A stretch of 53,355 nucleotides of DNA from CALCNS01 sp937897315. GTDB lineage: Bacteria; Bacillota; JAAYKD01. The position numbers and the translations under genes were made by a program. Positions 40,630 through 49,450 of the stretch are shown piece by piece. The first letter of the stretch is position 1. Every line of letters starts with the position of its first letter. The stretch lies in contig DAINOJ010000016.1 of NCBI GenBank assembly GCA_036744005.1, positions 1 to 53,355 on the forward strand, written 5' to 3'. The notes under the pieces are model-generated. The model was given only the letters and a program-made list of their open reading frames with translations. It was not told the origin of the DNA and searched no databases.

Positions 40630-42639
40630 ATGAATTCCGAAGAGGCCAAAAAAGAGATGCAACGCTTACAGCAACTGCTTCAGCAATATGATCACGCGTA
40701 TTATGTAGAGGACCAACCACTGGTCAGCGACCAAGAGTATGACAAAGTCTTTTTAGCTTTACAGCAGCTGGAAAAGGAATACCCTGCACTAATCGATTTG
40801 GCTTCTCCCACCCAACGAGTGCGGGGGGTGGTACAAGAAGGATTTCGTGCGATACGCCACAGAGTTCTGAAACAAGGGTTAGACAATGTGTTTGGTCCTG
40901 AAGAACTGCTAAGCTGGTTACATCGTGTGGGGCAAACCATCACCAACCCCAGTTATGTGGTGGAACCCAAAATCGATGGCTTAACCCTGGTATGTACCTA
41001 CGAAAAAGGCCGGTTGATTACCGCAGCCACCCGGGGTGATGGCGTGACCGGGGAAGACATTACTCATAATGTAAAAACCATACGTTCGGTGCCTTTGCAG
41101 TTAACACAAGACATCGATTTAGAAGTGCGCGGGGAAGCTTATATGCCTCGCGAAGCCTTCCACCAACTCAATGCCGAGCGAGAGATTGCGGGAGAAGTGT
41201 TGTTCGCCAACCCGAGAAATGCCGCAGCAGGCTCTTTGCGCCAACTGGATTCGAGTATTTCGGCTTCGCGAAACTTAAGCGCTTTCTTTTATTCGGTCGA
41301 ATGGGCATCGCCCAATGCCTTAAAGAAGCATGAAGAAAGCTTGGTGTGGTTGCAACAATTGGGCTTTCGAGTGAACCCTTTGCGACTTCGAAGTGCCAAT
41401 ATAAACGAAGTGGTTCAGTTTTGTGAATACTGGCAACATCATCGACCCGAGCTGGCTTACGATATTGACGGGCTCGTCATTAAAATAGATGACTTACACA
41501 CACGCGACGAAATGGGAGTGACCTCTAAAAGTCCACGTTGGGCAGTGGCGTATAAATTCCCCATGGAAGAAGTCGCAACGACCTTATTGGATATTGAATG
41601 GACAGTAGGGCGTACCGGCGTTGTGACACCAACAGCCATTTTATCCCCTGTACAGGTGGCAGGAACTACGGTGAGCAGAGCTTCCTTGCATAACGAAGAC
41701 TTGATTCGCGAAAAAGACCTTATGTTTGGGGATCACGTCTTGGTTCGCAAAGCAGGGGAAATTATCCCGGAAGTGGTGCAAGTGTTAACGGAGCATCGAG
41801 ATGGTAGTCAAAAACCTTTTGTCATGCCAACCTCCTGCCCGGTTTGTGAACACGCATTGTTCCGGGATGCTGGAGAAGCGGCTTGGCGTTGTACCAACTC
41901 GGCTTGTCCCGCGCAAATTGCAGAAAACATAGTGCACTATGCTTCTCGAGAAGCCATGGATATAGAGGGACTCGGCCCGCAAAATGTTCAATTATTGCTG
42001 GAACAAAACTGCATTCACGATGTAGCAGACCTCTATGAACTCCATATGGAACAACTCATCGAACTGCCCCGTTTTGGGAAGAAATCGGCAGAGAATTTGC
42101 TAGCCGCCATAGCAGAAAGCAAGAGGAAAACCTTAGAACGCTTGATTTTTGCCCTGGGTATTAGACACGTTGGCCAAAGAACTGCTCAAGCTGTAGCAAA
42201 GCATTTTGGCAGCTTGCAGCGCCTTCAAGAGAGCAGCGAGTTGGACTTGATGCAAATAGAAGACATTGGTCCCAAAGTAGCAGGGAGTATTGTCCATTAT
42301 TTTGCTCAGAAGGAGAACCTATTAAGAATCCAACGGTTAAGAGAATTTGGTGTCCGAACAGAAATCGAGACGAGGCAAGGTGATGATGCTCAGGAGTTTT
42401 TAACAGGATTCACCTTTGTAGTGACAGGAACTCTGAACCATTATTCTAGGCAGGAAATCAAAGAAACCATCGAGAAACTAGGCGGCAAAGTCACCGATTC
42501 GGTAAGTAAGAAAACATCCTACGTGTTAGTAGGTGACAATGCGGGTTCGAAAGCCGAGAAAGCCAAATCCTTATCCATACCAATTCTAAGTGAAGAGGAC
42601 TTCGAACGCATGTTACAAGAAAGGAAGATGTCGTTATGA
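40630..42639 (+). CDS. ligA: NAD-dependent DNA ligase
   Basis: A 669-residue ligase sealing nicks with NAD. The Ia domain is at the start, the adenylated lysine is Lys114 in EPKIDGLTL, followed by the OB fold, a zinc finger CPVCEHAL ... CTNSACPAQ (about 402-425), helix-hairpin-helix repeats, and a BRCT domain from about 585 (FVVTGTLNHYSRQEIKE). The ATG at 40630 follows GAGAAGGTG. The stop overlaps the next gene's ATG by 4 nt. Confidence 0.98.
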   Translation: MNSEEAKKEMQRLQQLLQQYDHAYYVEDQPLVSDQEYDKVFLALQQLEKEYPALIDLASPTQRVRGVVQEGFRAIRHRVLKQGLDNVFGPEELLSWLHRVGQTITNPSYVVEPKIDGLTLVCTYEKGRLITAATRGDGVTGEDITHNVKTIRSVPLQLTQDIDLEVRGEAYMPREAFHQLNAEREIAGEVLFANPRNAAAGSLRQLDSSISASRNLSAFFYSVEWASPNALKKHEESLVWLQQLGFRVNPLRLRSANINEVVQFCEYWQHHRPELAYDIDGLVIKIDDLHTRDEMGVTSKSPRWAVAYKFPMEEVATTLLDIEWTVGRTGVVTPTAILSPVQVAGTTVSRASLHNEDLIREKDLMFGDHVLVRKAGEIIPEVVQVLTEHRDGSQKPFVMPTSCPVCEHALFRDAGEAAWRCTNSACPAQIAENIVHYASREAMDIEGLGPQNVQLLLEQNCIHDVADLYELHMEQLIELPRFGKKSAENLLAAIAESKRKTLERLIFALGIRHVGQRTAQAVAKHFGSLQRLQESSELDLMQIEDIGPKVAGSIVHYFAQKENLLRIQRLREFGVRTEIETRQGDDAQEFLTGFTFVVTGTLNHYSRQEIKETIEKLGGKVTDSVSKKTSYVLVGDNAGSKAEKAKSLSIPILSEEDFERMLQERKMSL

Positions 42640-43583
42640 AAATGAAAACATTGGGTAGTTCCGGCATTCAAGTGACCGATTTATGTTTAGGAGTTCTCCC
42701 CATGGGACCGGTTCAGCGTAATATTCCCAAAGAGCAATGCACCACCATTATTAGAGAAGCGGTGGAACGCGGGATTACGTTCTTGGATACCGCAGAAATG
42801 TATAAAACCCATGACTATATTGAAGAAGCTCTCAGGGGGTACCAAGGTGAGGTTGTCATCGCCACCAAATCTGCTTCGACCAGCTACGAAGCCATGGCCA
42901 AGAGTGTAGAGAATGCGCGAAGAGAATTGAACCGAGATGTGATTGAAATTTTTCACTTGCATGCTGCCAGAGCAAACCACAAAGTGTTTGAAGAGCGAGC
43001 CGGCGCTATTGAGTGCTTGCTGGACTTAAAAGCCAAAGGGGTTATCAAAGCCGTTGGTATCTCGACACACGCGGTGGATGTATGCCGTTTGGCAGCAAGC
43101 AAATCCGAATTTGATATCGTCTTTCCGATAATCAATAAACTGGGTATGGGCATTATTGAAGGAAACCTACCAGAAATGTTAGAGGCGATTGATGCTTGTC
43201 ATAAAGCTGGGAAAGGGCTCTACGCCATGAAAGCCTTGGCAGGTGGTCACTTAATTGGTGATTTGGTCGATGCTATTGCTTATGTGCGTAACATGGAGGC
43301 CTTTGCTAGCGTGGCCATAGGCATGGTAAACCTAAAAGAGCTGGAGCTTAATTTAAAGATATTCAACGATGAAGTCATAAAACCGGAAGAGTTACCCTCT
43401 CCCGAAGTGAATAAGCGAATGATTGTCTTGGGCAATTGTGTGGGCTGCAGCAAGTGCGTGAAAACCTGTCCCAATATGGCCATTAGCATCATCAACAAAA
43501 AAGCCGTCATTGATCATGAAAAATGTATTTTGTGTGGCTACTGTCGTCCGGTATGCCCGCAGTTTGCTTTACGATTAGCTTAA
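42636..43583 (+). CDS. Aldo/keto reductase fused to a 2[4Fe-4S] ferredoxin domain
   Basis: A 315-residue fusion. Residues 1-245 form an aldo/keto reductase barrel with catalytic Asp51, Tyr56 (DTAEMY), Lys78 (IATKSAS) and a histidine in FHLHAA. Residues about 265-310 contain two cluster motifs, CVGCSKCVKTCP and CILCGYCRPVCP, for two [4Fe-4S] centres. Such fusions are common in anaerobic Clostridia; electrons may pass between ferredoxin clusters and the reductase site, but the substrate is unknown. Translation is coupled to ligA by ATGA overlap; murB follows after 19 nt. Confidence 0.92.
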   Translation: MKMKTLGSSGIQVTDLCLGVLPMGPVQRNIPKEQCTTIIREAVERGITFLDTAEMYKTHDYIEEALRGYQGEVVIATKSASTSYEAMAKSVENARRELNRDVIEIFHLHAARANHKVFEERAGAIECLLDLKAKGVIKAVGISTHAVDVCRLAASKSEFDIVFPIINKLGMGIIEGNLPEMLEAIDACHKAGKGLYAMKALAGGHLIGDLVDAIAYVRNMEAFASVAIGMVNLKELELNLKIFNDEVIKPEELPSPEVNKRMIVLGNCVGCSKCVKTCPNMAISIINKKAVIDHEKCILCGYCRPVCPQFALRLA

Positions 43584-43602
43584 CATCATCGGAGTGAAAT
43601 GA

Positions 43603-44517
43603 ATGAACCCTTACGAAATATGGGTCCGGCAACACCCACAATTACCCTGGAGAACAAATGAGGTGTTGGCTTCTCATACCACCTTTCGCATAGGGGGTCC
43701 TGCCGACCTTTTTGCAGAGCCTTCTACGTTAGAAGAATTACAAACCTTTTTGGCCATACAGAAGCAAACTCAGTGGCCTTGTTTTCTTATGGGCAATGGT
43801 AGCAACTTGCTGATTCGCGACGGTGGTATCAGGGGCATGGTCATTGTTTTAGCCGATCGGTTTTCGTTAATACAGCCGATATCTGAAACACAGTTACGCG
43901 TACAAGCCGGGGCCAGACTGGGTGCCATTGCAAGAGCTGCATGGTCTTTAGGGTTAGGTGGATTTGAGTTTGCCTCTGGAATCCCGGGAACACTGGGCGG
44001 GGCCGTCACCATGAATGCAGGTGCCTATGGCGGTGAAATGCAGCAAGTGGTCGAGAACGTATGGGCGATAAACTGCGAAGGCCATCTGGTTTCACTAAGT
44101 AAAGAAGCCATGGATTTTGGCTACCGTCACTCCAAGATTATGGATGAAAACCTCATTGTAGTGGAAGCACAATTGAAGTTGACCCCCAAAGATCCAGGGG
44201 AGATAAAAGACTATTTGGATGACTTAGCGGAACGGCGTAGAAGCAAACAACCCATACAACTGCCCAGTGCGGGAAGCTTCTTTAAGCGACCTCCCGGGCA
44301 ATTTGCAGGTGCTCTCATCGAACAGGCAGGACTGAAAGGGCTACGAGTGGGAGATGCGCAGGTATCGGAGCTACATGCAGGGTTTATTGTCAATGTAGGA
44401 GCAGCAACGGCTAGTGACGTATTGCAACTCATGGAAACGATACAAAACAAAGTCATGCAAATGTTTGGAGTGATGTTAGAACCCGAAGTACAAATCGTGG
44501 GGGAAGACAAAGCATGA
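43603..44517 (+). CDS. murB: UDP-N-acetylenolpyruvoylglucosamine reductase MurB
   Basis: A 304-residue FAD enzyme completing UDP-MurNAc synthesis. FAD-binding motifs are GNGSNLLIRDGG (64-75) and SGIPGTLGGAVTMNAGAYGG (125-144). The catalytic serine is Ser225 in PSAGSFFKRP, with a late Glu in EPEVQIVG. It lacks the extra loop of the E. coli type, as expected for Gram-positive MurB. The stop overlaps the next gene by 4 nt. Its location after ligA and the reductase is not a typical wall-gene cluster. Confidence 0.97.
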   Translation: MNPYEIWVRQHPQLPWRTNEVLASHTTFRIGGPADLFAEPSTLEELQTFLAIQKQTQWPCFLMGNGSNLLIRDGGIRGMVIVLADRFSLIQPISETQLRVQAGARLGAIARAAWSLGLGGFEFASGIPGTLGGAVTMNAGAYGGEMQQVVENVWAINCEGHLVSLSKEAMDFGYRHSKIMDENLIVVEAQLKLTPKDPGEIKDYLDDLAERRRSKQPIQLPSAGSFFKRPPGQFAGALIEQAGLKGLRVGDAQVSELHAGFIVNVGAATASDVLQLMETIQNKVMQMFGVMLEPEVQIVGEDKA

Positions 44518-45902
44518 GTAATCAAACGACGACCCTCAAGATAAACGACCTCATAGAAATTACTGCCGATAATATTGGCATGAATGGAGAAGGAGTCGCG
44601 CGCTTTCAAGGTGTTGCTGTCTTTTGTGATGGATTACTCCCAGGTGAAAGAGCCATGGTGCGACTTACAGAAGTTAGAAAGACGTTCCTGCGAGCCAGCA
44701 TAGAACAAAGATATACCACATCGGAGCATCGACAAAAACCACCATGCCCGTATTACGAAAGGTGTGGTGGTTGCCAGCTGCAACACCTCGCCTATGTGGA
44801 ACAGGTGAACTGGAAAACTACCGAAGTGGTGGAGCAACTGAAACGGGTGGGGAAAATGGAACTCGAAGTTCAACCCACCTTACCCTCACCCTATGAATAT
44901 GAATACAGAAACAAAATCCAGTGCCCGGTGGGAAAAACGAACGGCAAGATTGTAATGGGGATGTACAAAAGAGGTAGCCATGATATTGTCGATATTGAAT
45001 CATGCCTTTTGCAGTCTCCTCTTGGGAATCGATTACTGAAAGCCGTGCGCAAATGGATACAAGAAAATCAGCCAGCAATCTACGACGAGCAAACTCATCG
45101 TGGATTGCTTCGTCATGTCATGATTCGTACAAACCATGACGATACTCAGGCGCTGGTAACCTTTGTGATAAACGGCTCATCCCTTCAAATATCAACATCT
45201 ATTATTCAGGAGTGGAACCAGCAATTTCCTGAGCTGATGGGTATCTTGCTGAACCACAATACTAAAAAAGGAAACACCATATTAGGAGAGCATAGTTCGC
45301 TTCTGTGGGGTGTTTCTGAGATTAATGATACGATTGGCCTTGCTGATTTTGCCTTGACCGATCGTGCTTTTTTTCAGATAAACCGTCATCAAACCAGCCG
45401 GCTGTATAGAATTGTGGCCGAATTTCTGCGAAAGATTGAGCCACAAAGGATTCTCGATGCATATTGCGGCATAGGCTCCATAGGGATTACCATGGCCAAA
45501 GAGCTGAACCAACCCAATTTGGGCATCCTTGGGGTTGAAGTAGTGGACGTTGCGGTTGTGCAAGCCAGAGAAAATGCCAAAAGGAACGGGTTGACGAATA
45601 CTCAATACTTAACCGGCCGTTGTGAAGAAATCGTGCCAAAGTTAGTTCAGCAGGGTTTAAAGCTCGATTGTGCCATATTTGACCCGCCCAGACAGGGGTG
45701 TCAAGCTGAATTCTTGCACGCAGTACTTTCGGTTGACATACCACATTTGATCTATGTAAGCTGTAATCCGGTCACTTTAGCCCGTGATTTGGTGCTGCTG
45801 GAGCAAGGTGGTTACCGTGTCCAGCATGTACAGCCGGTGGACATGTTTCCCCAGACGACGCATGTTGAGACGGTGGTATTGATGTCAAGGATGGGGAAAT
45901 AG
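44514..45902 (+). CDS. rlmD: 23S rRNA (uracil-5-)-methyltransferase, RlmD/RumA type
   Basis: A 462-residue m5U methyltransferase. An N-terminal TRAM domain (about 8-65) precedes an iron-sulfur cluster site CPYYERCGGC (Cys78, 84, 87) with the fourth cysteine in ESCLL near 163. The SAM domain has ILDAYCGIGSIG, FDPPRQG, and the catalytic cysteine in YVSCNPVTLARDL. Gram-positives often carry an RlmCD version that modifies two sites, so specificity (U747, U1939 or both) is not decided. Translationally coupled to murB by ATGA. Confidence 0.93.
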   Translation: MSNQTTTLKINDLIEITADNIGMNGEGVARFQGVAVFCDGLLPGERAMVRLTEVRKTFLRASIEQRYTTSEHRQKPPCPYYERCGGCQLQHLAYVEQVNWKTTEVVEQLKRVGKMELEVQPTLPSPYEYEYRNKIQCPVGKTNGKIVMGMYKRGSHDIVDIESCLLQSPLGNRLLKAVRKWIQENQPAIYDEQTHRGLLRHVMIRTNHDDTQALVTFVINGSSLQISTSIIQEWNQQFPELMGILLNHNTKKGNTILGEHSSLLWGVSEINDTIGLADFALTDRAFFQINRHQTSRLYRIVAEFLRKIEPQRILDAYCGIGSIGITMAKELNQPNLGILGVEVVDVAVVQARENAKRNGLTNTQYLTGRCEEIVPKLVQQGLKLDCAIFDPPRQGCQAEFLHAVLSVDIPHLIYVSCNPVTLARDLVLLEQGGYRVQHVQPVDMFPQTTHVETVVLMSRMGK

Positions 45903-46263
45903 GGCAGAAAAGCCTTGAAAATCGCAGATATTTGGCCGATTTTGGGTGAAAATCAGCGATTTTTAGAGGGGTGTTTAGCACTCGTTGGAGTACATCTATG
46001 CTGTTTCGTAATCTTTGAGAGTGTAAGATGGATGTGAAGCACTTTTTGGGGCTCGCGAGAAGTCGAGTTAGATGTCAGCAGATTTTAGATGTTGGGGTGA
46101 TATCTTCATTGCGTATAAAGATCTTATGTTTTTGCGTTCTAAAAAACCATCTCATCACTAATATCTCGTCTTTGTGGAATCTAAGCACATGCAATTATGA
46201 TTACTAAAGGATCACTTTAATTCCCACCAATATTTATTTAGTGCAAGAACAAGGAGGTTGCAA
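45903..46263. other. Non-coding transition region (361 nt), no gene seen
   Basis: No open frame with a credible start or family match. The base composition shifts here from the housekeeping block to an AT-rich accessory region. The left end holds a hairpin (45918-45963); the right end holds the AAGGAGG site of the acetyltransferase. Confidence 0.6.
45918..45966 (+). terminator. Possible terminator after rlmD
   Basis: Eight-bp arms AAAATCGC/GCGATTTT (45918-45925 with 45956-45963) around a 30-nt loop, ending in TTTTTAG. The loop is long, so this is weak. Confidence 0.4.
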
Positions 46264-46674
46264 GTGGAGATTACCATTACCTCAGCATTACCTGGGGAAG
46301 AAGACCTTTATGAACTTTATCAAGTGTTGGGATGGAATCAGTTTCTTAAATTAGACTCTACAACACTAATGAGAGCAATGTCTGAATCGTACTACTCGGT
46401 ATATACATACTCAGGAGAAATTTTGGTAGCTACAGGTAGAGTGATTTCAGATAGTATCACAAATGCTTATATAAGCGGAGTAGGTGTTCATAACGATTAT
46501 AGACATCAGGGGATTGCAACACGAATAATTGAGCAACTAGTGGATCATTGCCGGAAAGCGAACCTTCATATACAACTTTTTTGTGAAGAAGATATGATCC
46601 ATTTCTACGAGAAATTGGGATTTAGTAAGTTCGCTTTGGGAATGAAAAGTGTTGAGGAAAAACCAATCGACTAA
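46264..46674 (+). CDS. GNAT-family N-acetyltransferase
   Basis: A 136-residue acetyltransferase. The acetyl-CoA binding motif A is VGVHNDYRHQGIATRIIEQL, ending near residue 90, and the C-terminal FYEKLGF motif B is present. The start GTG at 46264 was chosen because AAGGAGG lies 6 nt before it; a TTG 6 nt upstream directly touches that site. Codon use is AT-richer than the upstream housekeeping genes, consistent with an acquired region. Substrate unknown. Confidence 0.9.
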   Translation: MEITITSALPGEEDLYELYQVLGWNQFLKLDSTTLMRAMSESYYSVYTYSGEILVATGRVISDSITNAYISGVGVHNDYRHQGIATRIIEQLVDHCRKANLHIQLFCEEDMIHFYEKLGFSKFALGMKSVEEKPID

Positions 46675-46763
46675 CGAAAGTATTTAATTTTACGGACTCT
46701 ATTACATTAAGAAGGTTGTATAGGTATCATAGGTGGGAGAAATCGAGTGTGGAGGTAGTTTTA

Positions 46764-47177
46764 ATGGCGAAAGCAATTGGTATTGGTGGCTTATTTCTCG
46801 AGTTTAAAGGAGATAAGGTAGAGTTGCACAAATTTTATCAGAAGCATCTTAAATTGGAGATGAGCGATTATGGATCGGGTTTTCTTGCTGGAGAACAGTT
46901 GATGCTATTATCTTTTAAGAGAGAGTCTGATAAGACACCCTTGGTTAATTTCAGAGTCGATAACCTAGATGAAATGATGGAATCGCTTCAGAAACTCAAT
47001 CTTGAAACCGATGCTATTGTTAGCTATGATTATGGAAAGTTTGCTCATTTTACGGATCCATTTGGTAATTATATAGAGTTATGGGAACCCAATATTAATA
47101 TATATAAGGAAATGGTCAGAGCTGAAATTGAAGAATATTGCCAAAAAGTGAGAGGAGTTAGAAATGGCGACTGTTAG
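46764..47177 (+). CDS. VOC (glyoxalase/bleomycin-resistance) family protein
   Basis: A 137-residue vicinal-oxygen-chelate protein. Two beta-alpha-beta-beta-beta units are visible: LFLEFKGDKVELHKFYQKHL early, and FRVDNLDEMMESLQ ... FTDPFGNYIELWEP late, with the terminal metal-ligand Glu in YIELWEP. The ATG at 46764 follows GGAGG at 8 nt; an upstream in-frame extension was rejected. It overlaps the start of a broken reading frame by 14 nt. Function may be glyoxalase-like or resistance-like; not decidable. Confidence 0.88.
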   Translation: MAKAIGIGGLFLEFKGDKVELHKFYQKHLKLEMSDYGSGFLAGEQLMLLSFKRESDKTPLVNFRVDNLDEMMESLQKLNLETDAIVSYDYGKFAHFTDPFGNYIELWEPNINIYKEMVRAEIEEYCQKVRGVRNGDC

Positions 47178-47444
47178 TAGTATTAAATTCTATCGGCAAA
47201 AAATGCTTCATTGACTATTATGAAGACTTCAGATCCTGCAATAACAATATTCTTCTAGCTAAGAAGTTATTTCAGGATAACCCAAAAGCAACATCCCTTC
47301 GGGTCCAGTCGACTAGAAATAAGTAAGGCTAAATGGATTTTTGATAAGCGTAAAGAAAGAGAAGCGCTGACCATCATCTGTGACTCTTCCCGACTTGATG
47401 AGGAAACAAGACAAAAGGCTAGAAAACTTTTGAATGAACTATAA
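47164..47444 (+). pseudogene. Frameshifted remnant of a small hypothetical protein
   Basis: An ATG at 47164 behind GAGG opens ATVSSIKF, then the meaningful frame shifts by +1 (IGKKCFIDYYEDFRSCNNNI, about 47190-47300) and again by +1 (SRLEISKAKWIFDKRKERE ... ARKLLNEL, about 47307-47444). Joined, these give a continuous protein-like sequence of about 93 residues ending at TAA 47442-47444, whereas each single frame is short. Two successive shifts indicate decay. The parent family is unknown to me. Confidence 0.65.
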
Positions 47445-47452
47445 TAATGCGA

Positions 47453-47475
47453 CCTCCTGACTCGAGTTCAGGAGG
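47453..47475. terminator. Hairpin between relic gene and recombinase fragment
   Basis: An 8-bp stem CCTCCTGA/TCAGGAGG (47453-47460 with 47468-47475). No strong T-run on either side, so termination is uncertain. It lies just after the recombinase-fragment stop on the minus strand. Confidence 0.5.
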
Positions 47476-47489
47476 CCGTTTCTCATAGT

Positions 47490-47963
47490 TCATTGATCTA
47501 TATACAACTTCACACCGGACTTGAATTCTACAGAGAATTTGTCCTCACCGACGATCACCTTCTCAATTAATCGTCGGACGAGAACCTCGTCAAAGTTAGT
47601 CAAGAAATAGGTTTGTTGCTGCATAAAAGCACATATGTCAGAGAAGCGTTACTTCAAATCTTCTTGCCGAATTTCTGTTAACTCGGCCTGTTTCTTTTCA
47701 TCCTTCAGTTTTGCTATCTCATCAGCAATATCATCATAATCTGCTTTTGTGTTAACTCGCCTTACGAGCTCAGCCTGGAGAATTTCTAATCGATTAGCTA
47801 TTTCAGATAGCTCAACATTCTGCTCTTCAAGCAAAGCTCTCTGAATATTTTCCTGTAAGATCTCAAGATAATCGTCCTTATCGCACAACACCTTATTGAT
47901 AGCTTTCACTAGTATCTCTTTAAGATCTGTTTCAGAAACTGTTCTTGCATCGCAGAATCGAAC
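47490..47963 (-). pseudogene. C-terminal fragment of a large serine recombinase, with nonsense mutation (copy 1)
   Basis: Reading the minus strand gives FCDARTVSETDL, a coiled-coil region with KADYDDIADEIAKLKDEK, then an in-frame TAA, then SDICAFMQQQTYFL ... RRLIEKVIV ... VEFKSGV to a stop at 47490. This is the coiled-coil and C-terminal end of transposon-type large serine recombinases. No catalytic domain is present. The sister copy at 52880-53355 reads GATTTGAAGAAACGC where this one reads GATTTGAAGTAACGC, so one base change made the stop. The upstream 25 codons of the open frame belong to other DNA that overlaps the DUF1232 gene. Confidence 0.85.
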
Positions 47964-47974
47964 AGTGCTTTCAA

Positions 47975-48331
47975 TCAGTATACAATCAACCAAATAATTA
48001 GCAACCAAATCAATATAATCGGAATTGCGTAACACCACTTCTTTGGTTTACCACTTCTCCACACCCCTTCAGCTTCAATACGGCATCGTTCAAAAACATC
48101 ATGTGGAATCAACCGAATTGTCAGCGCTAGCAATGTGGGTAGAATTATTATGTCATCAAGGTAACCGAGTATAGGTATAAAATCGGGAATCAGGTCAATA
48201 GGTGAAAGAGCGTAGACTAATGTGATACCGGCGATAAATTTTGCCAAGAGTGGAGTTTGGTTATCTTTTAGACTATAATATATAGCCGGGATATCTTCTT
48301 TAAGTATCTTTGCTCTTTCTTTAAGATTCAT
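47975..48331 (-). CDS. DUF1232 (YkvA-like) small membrane protein
   Basis: A 118-residue protein with the DUF1232 core ALSPIDLIPDFIPILGYLDD (about 41-60) followed by IIILPTLLALTIRLIP, and a C-terminal hydrophobic helix (about 101-118). Probably two or three membrane segments. GAGGGA lies 9 nt before the ATG. The function of YkvA proteins is not established. Its 3' end lies about 12 nt from the edge of the truncated recombinase, suggesting that the junction was formed by insertion or deletion next to this gene. About 240 nt without a recognised gene separate it from degV. Confidence 0.85.
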   Translation of the reverse strand: MNLKERAKILKEDIPAIYYSLKDNQTPLLAKFIAGITLVYALSPIDLIPDFIPILGYLDDIIILPTLLALTIRLIPHDVFERCRIEAEGVWRSGKPKKWCYAIPIILIWLLIIWLIVY

Positions 48332-48572
48332 TGATAATGTTCCCTCGTTCCTTATGATTTAAGTGTATCTCTTTTCTATAAACACTTCTTAACTAAAAAC
48401 TCACATGATAGAGATTGACAATATTCTTCCAAGTGTGTTTTTATCAAATTTTCTGACCTTCTTCTGCAGGTGTAAGTGATTTCTAAATGGTTATTGTATT
48501 TTTACCTGTTTTGACTCATCTGATACAATATCAAAAAAGAATTTCATAGCATACAATAACTTCAAGAACGCT

Positions 48573-49445
48573 CTATCTATTGTTTCCCCAATAGATTACG
48601 ACTAACATCCCTGGGCCAGTGTGTGCTCCGATAACTGGTCCGATTTCGGTGTGTATCAAATTTGCCTCGGGAAATTGGTTTAATATACCTTCTTCGAGTT
48701 GTTTTAGCCCTTCTGGGCAATCTCCATGTCCAATCGCCACAAGATTGCTAATTTCAGGCATCCACCCCGCTTCCATTCGTGCAAGCTGCGCTTGAATCGC
48801 ACGATCTCTACCACGCAATTTTTCAGAAACCACGAGTTTACCAATTTCATTTACGTGGAGTAATGGCTTAATCCGAAATAAAGATCCAATGGAAGCTGCT
48901 GTAGAGGAGACGCGTCCACCGTGTAAAAGATGGTCGAAAATATCAACGGTGAACCAATGGCAAACCTGCATTCTATGTTCTGTGACCCAGTTTGCTAGAT
49001 CCAGTAAAGAAAATCCCTCGGCCTGTTTTCGTAGAGCTTCACATACCAGGAAGCCTTCACCAGCCGAGGCACATAAAGTATCAATGCATAGGATTTGTCG
49101 ATCAGGATATTTCTCTCTCAATTCATTCACACAATGCTCTGCTGATTCAATTGATTTGGTTAGACCAGAAGAAAGACAAAGATACAAAATATCACGGCCT
49201 TCACGCAAACATGGCTCAAAATGTTGCTGATAAACTATTGGATTTATTTGTGAAGTAGTCGCAAAGAAACCTTCTCGTTGCATACGATAAAAATCGCGGA
49301 TGCTAAGATTCCCGTTAGGGCCGTATGAATAAGCCTTACCTTTAATCTCGACCGGCATGGGGATGATTTCGGGTTGTGGCAATCCGAACGTCATTTCGCG
49401 GCTAATATCTGATGTTGCATCTGTGAAGATTTGATAATCGAACAT
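48573..49445 (-). CDS. DegV-family fatty-acid-binding protein
   Basis: A 290-residue DegV protein. The N-terminus has FTDATSDIS, a TTSQINP region (about 63-69), the fatty-acid-head contact LSSGLTKS (about 112-119), and the C-terminal GPVIGAHTGPGML. DegV/FakB proteins hold a fatty acid for FakA to phosphorylate. Here it lies directly downstream of a radical SAM gene, its GGAGGT ribosome site overlapping that gene's last codons, so the two are one operon. Pairing with FakA (18.3-20.0 kb) is plausible but unproven; genomes usually carry several DegV paralogues. Confidence 0.93.
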   Translation of the reverse strand: MFDYQIFTDATSDISREMTFGLPQPEIIPMPVEIKGKAYSYGPNGNLSIRDFYRMQREGFFATTSQINPIVYQQHFEPCLREGRDILYLCLSSGLTKSIESAEHCVNELREKYPDRQILCIDTLCASAGEGFLVCEALRKQAEGFSLLDLANWVTEHRMQVCHWFTVDIFDHLLHGGRVSSTAASIGSLFRIKPLLHVNEIGKLVVSEKLRGRDRAIQAQLARMEAGWMPEISNLVAIGHGDCPEGLKQLEEGILNQFPEANLIHTEIGPVIGAHTGPGMLVVIYWGNNR

Positions 49446-49450
49446 ATTAT

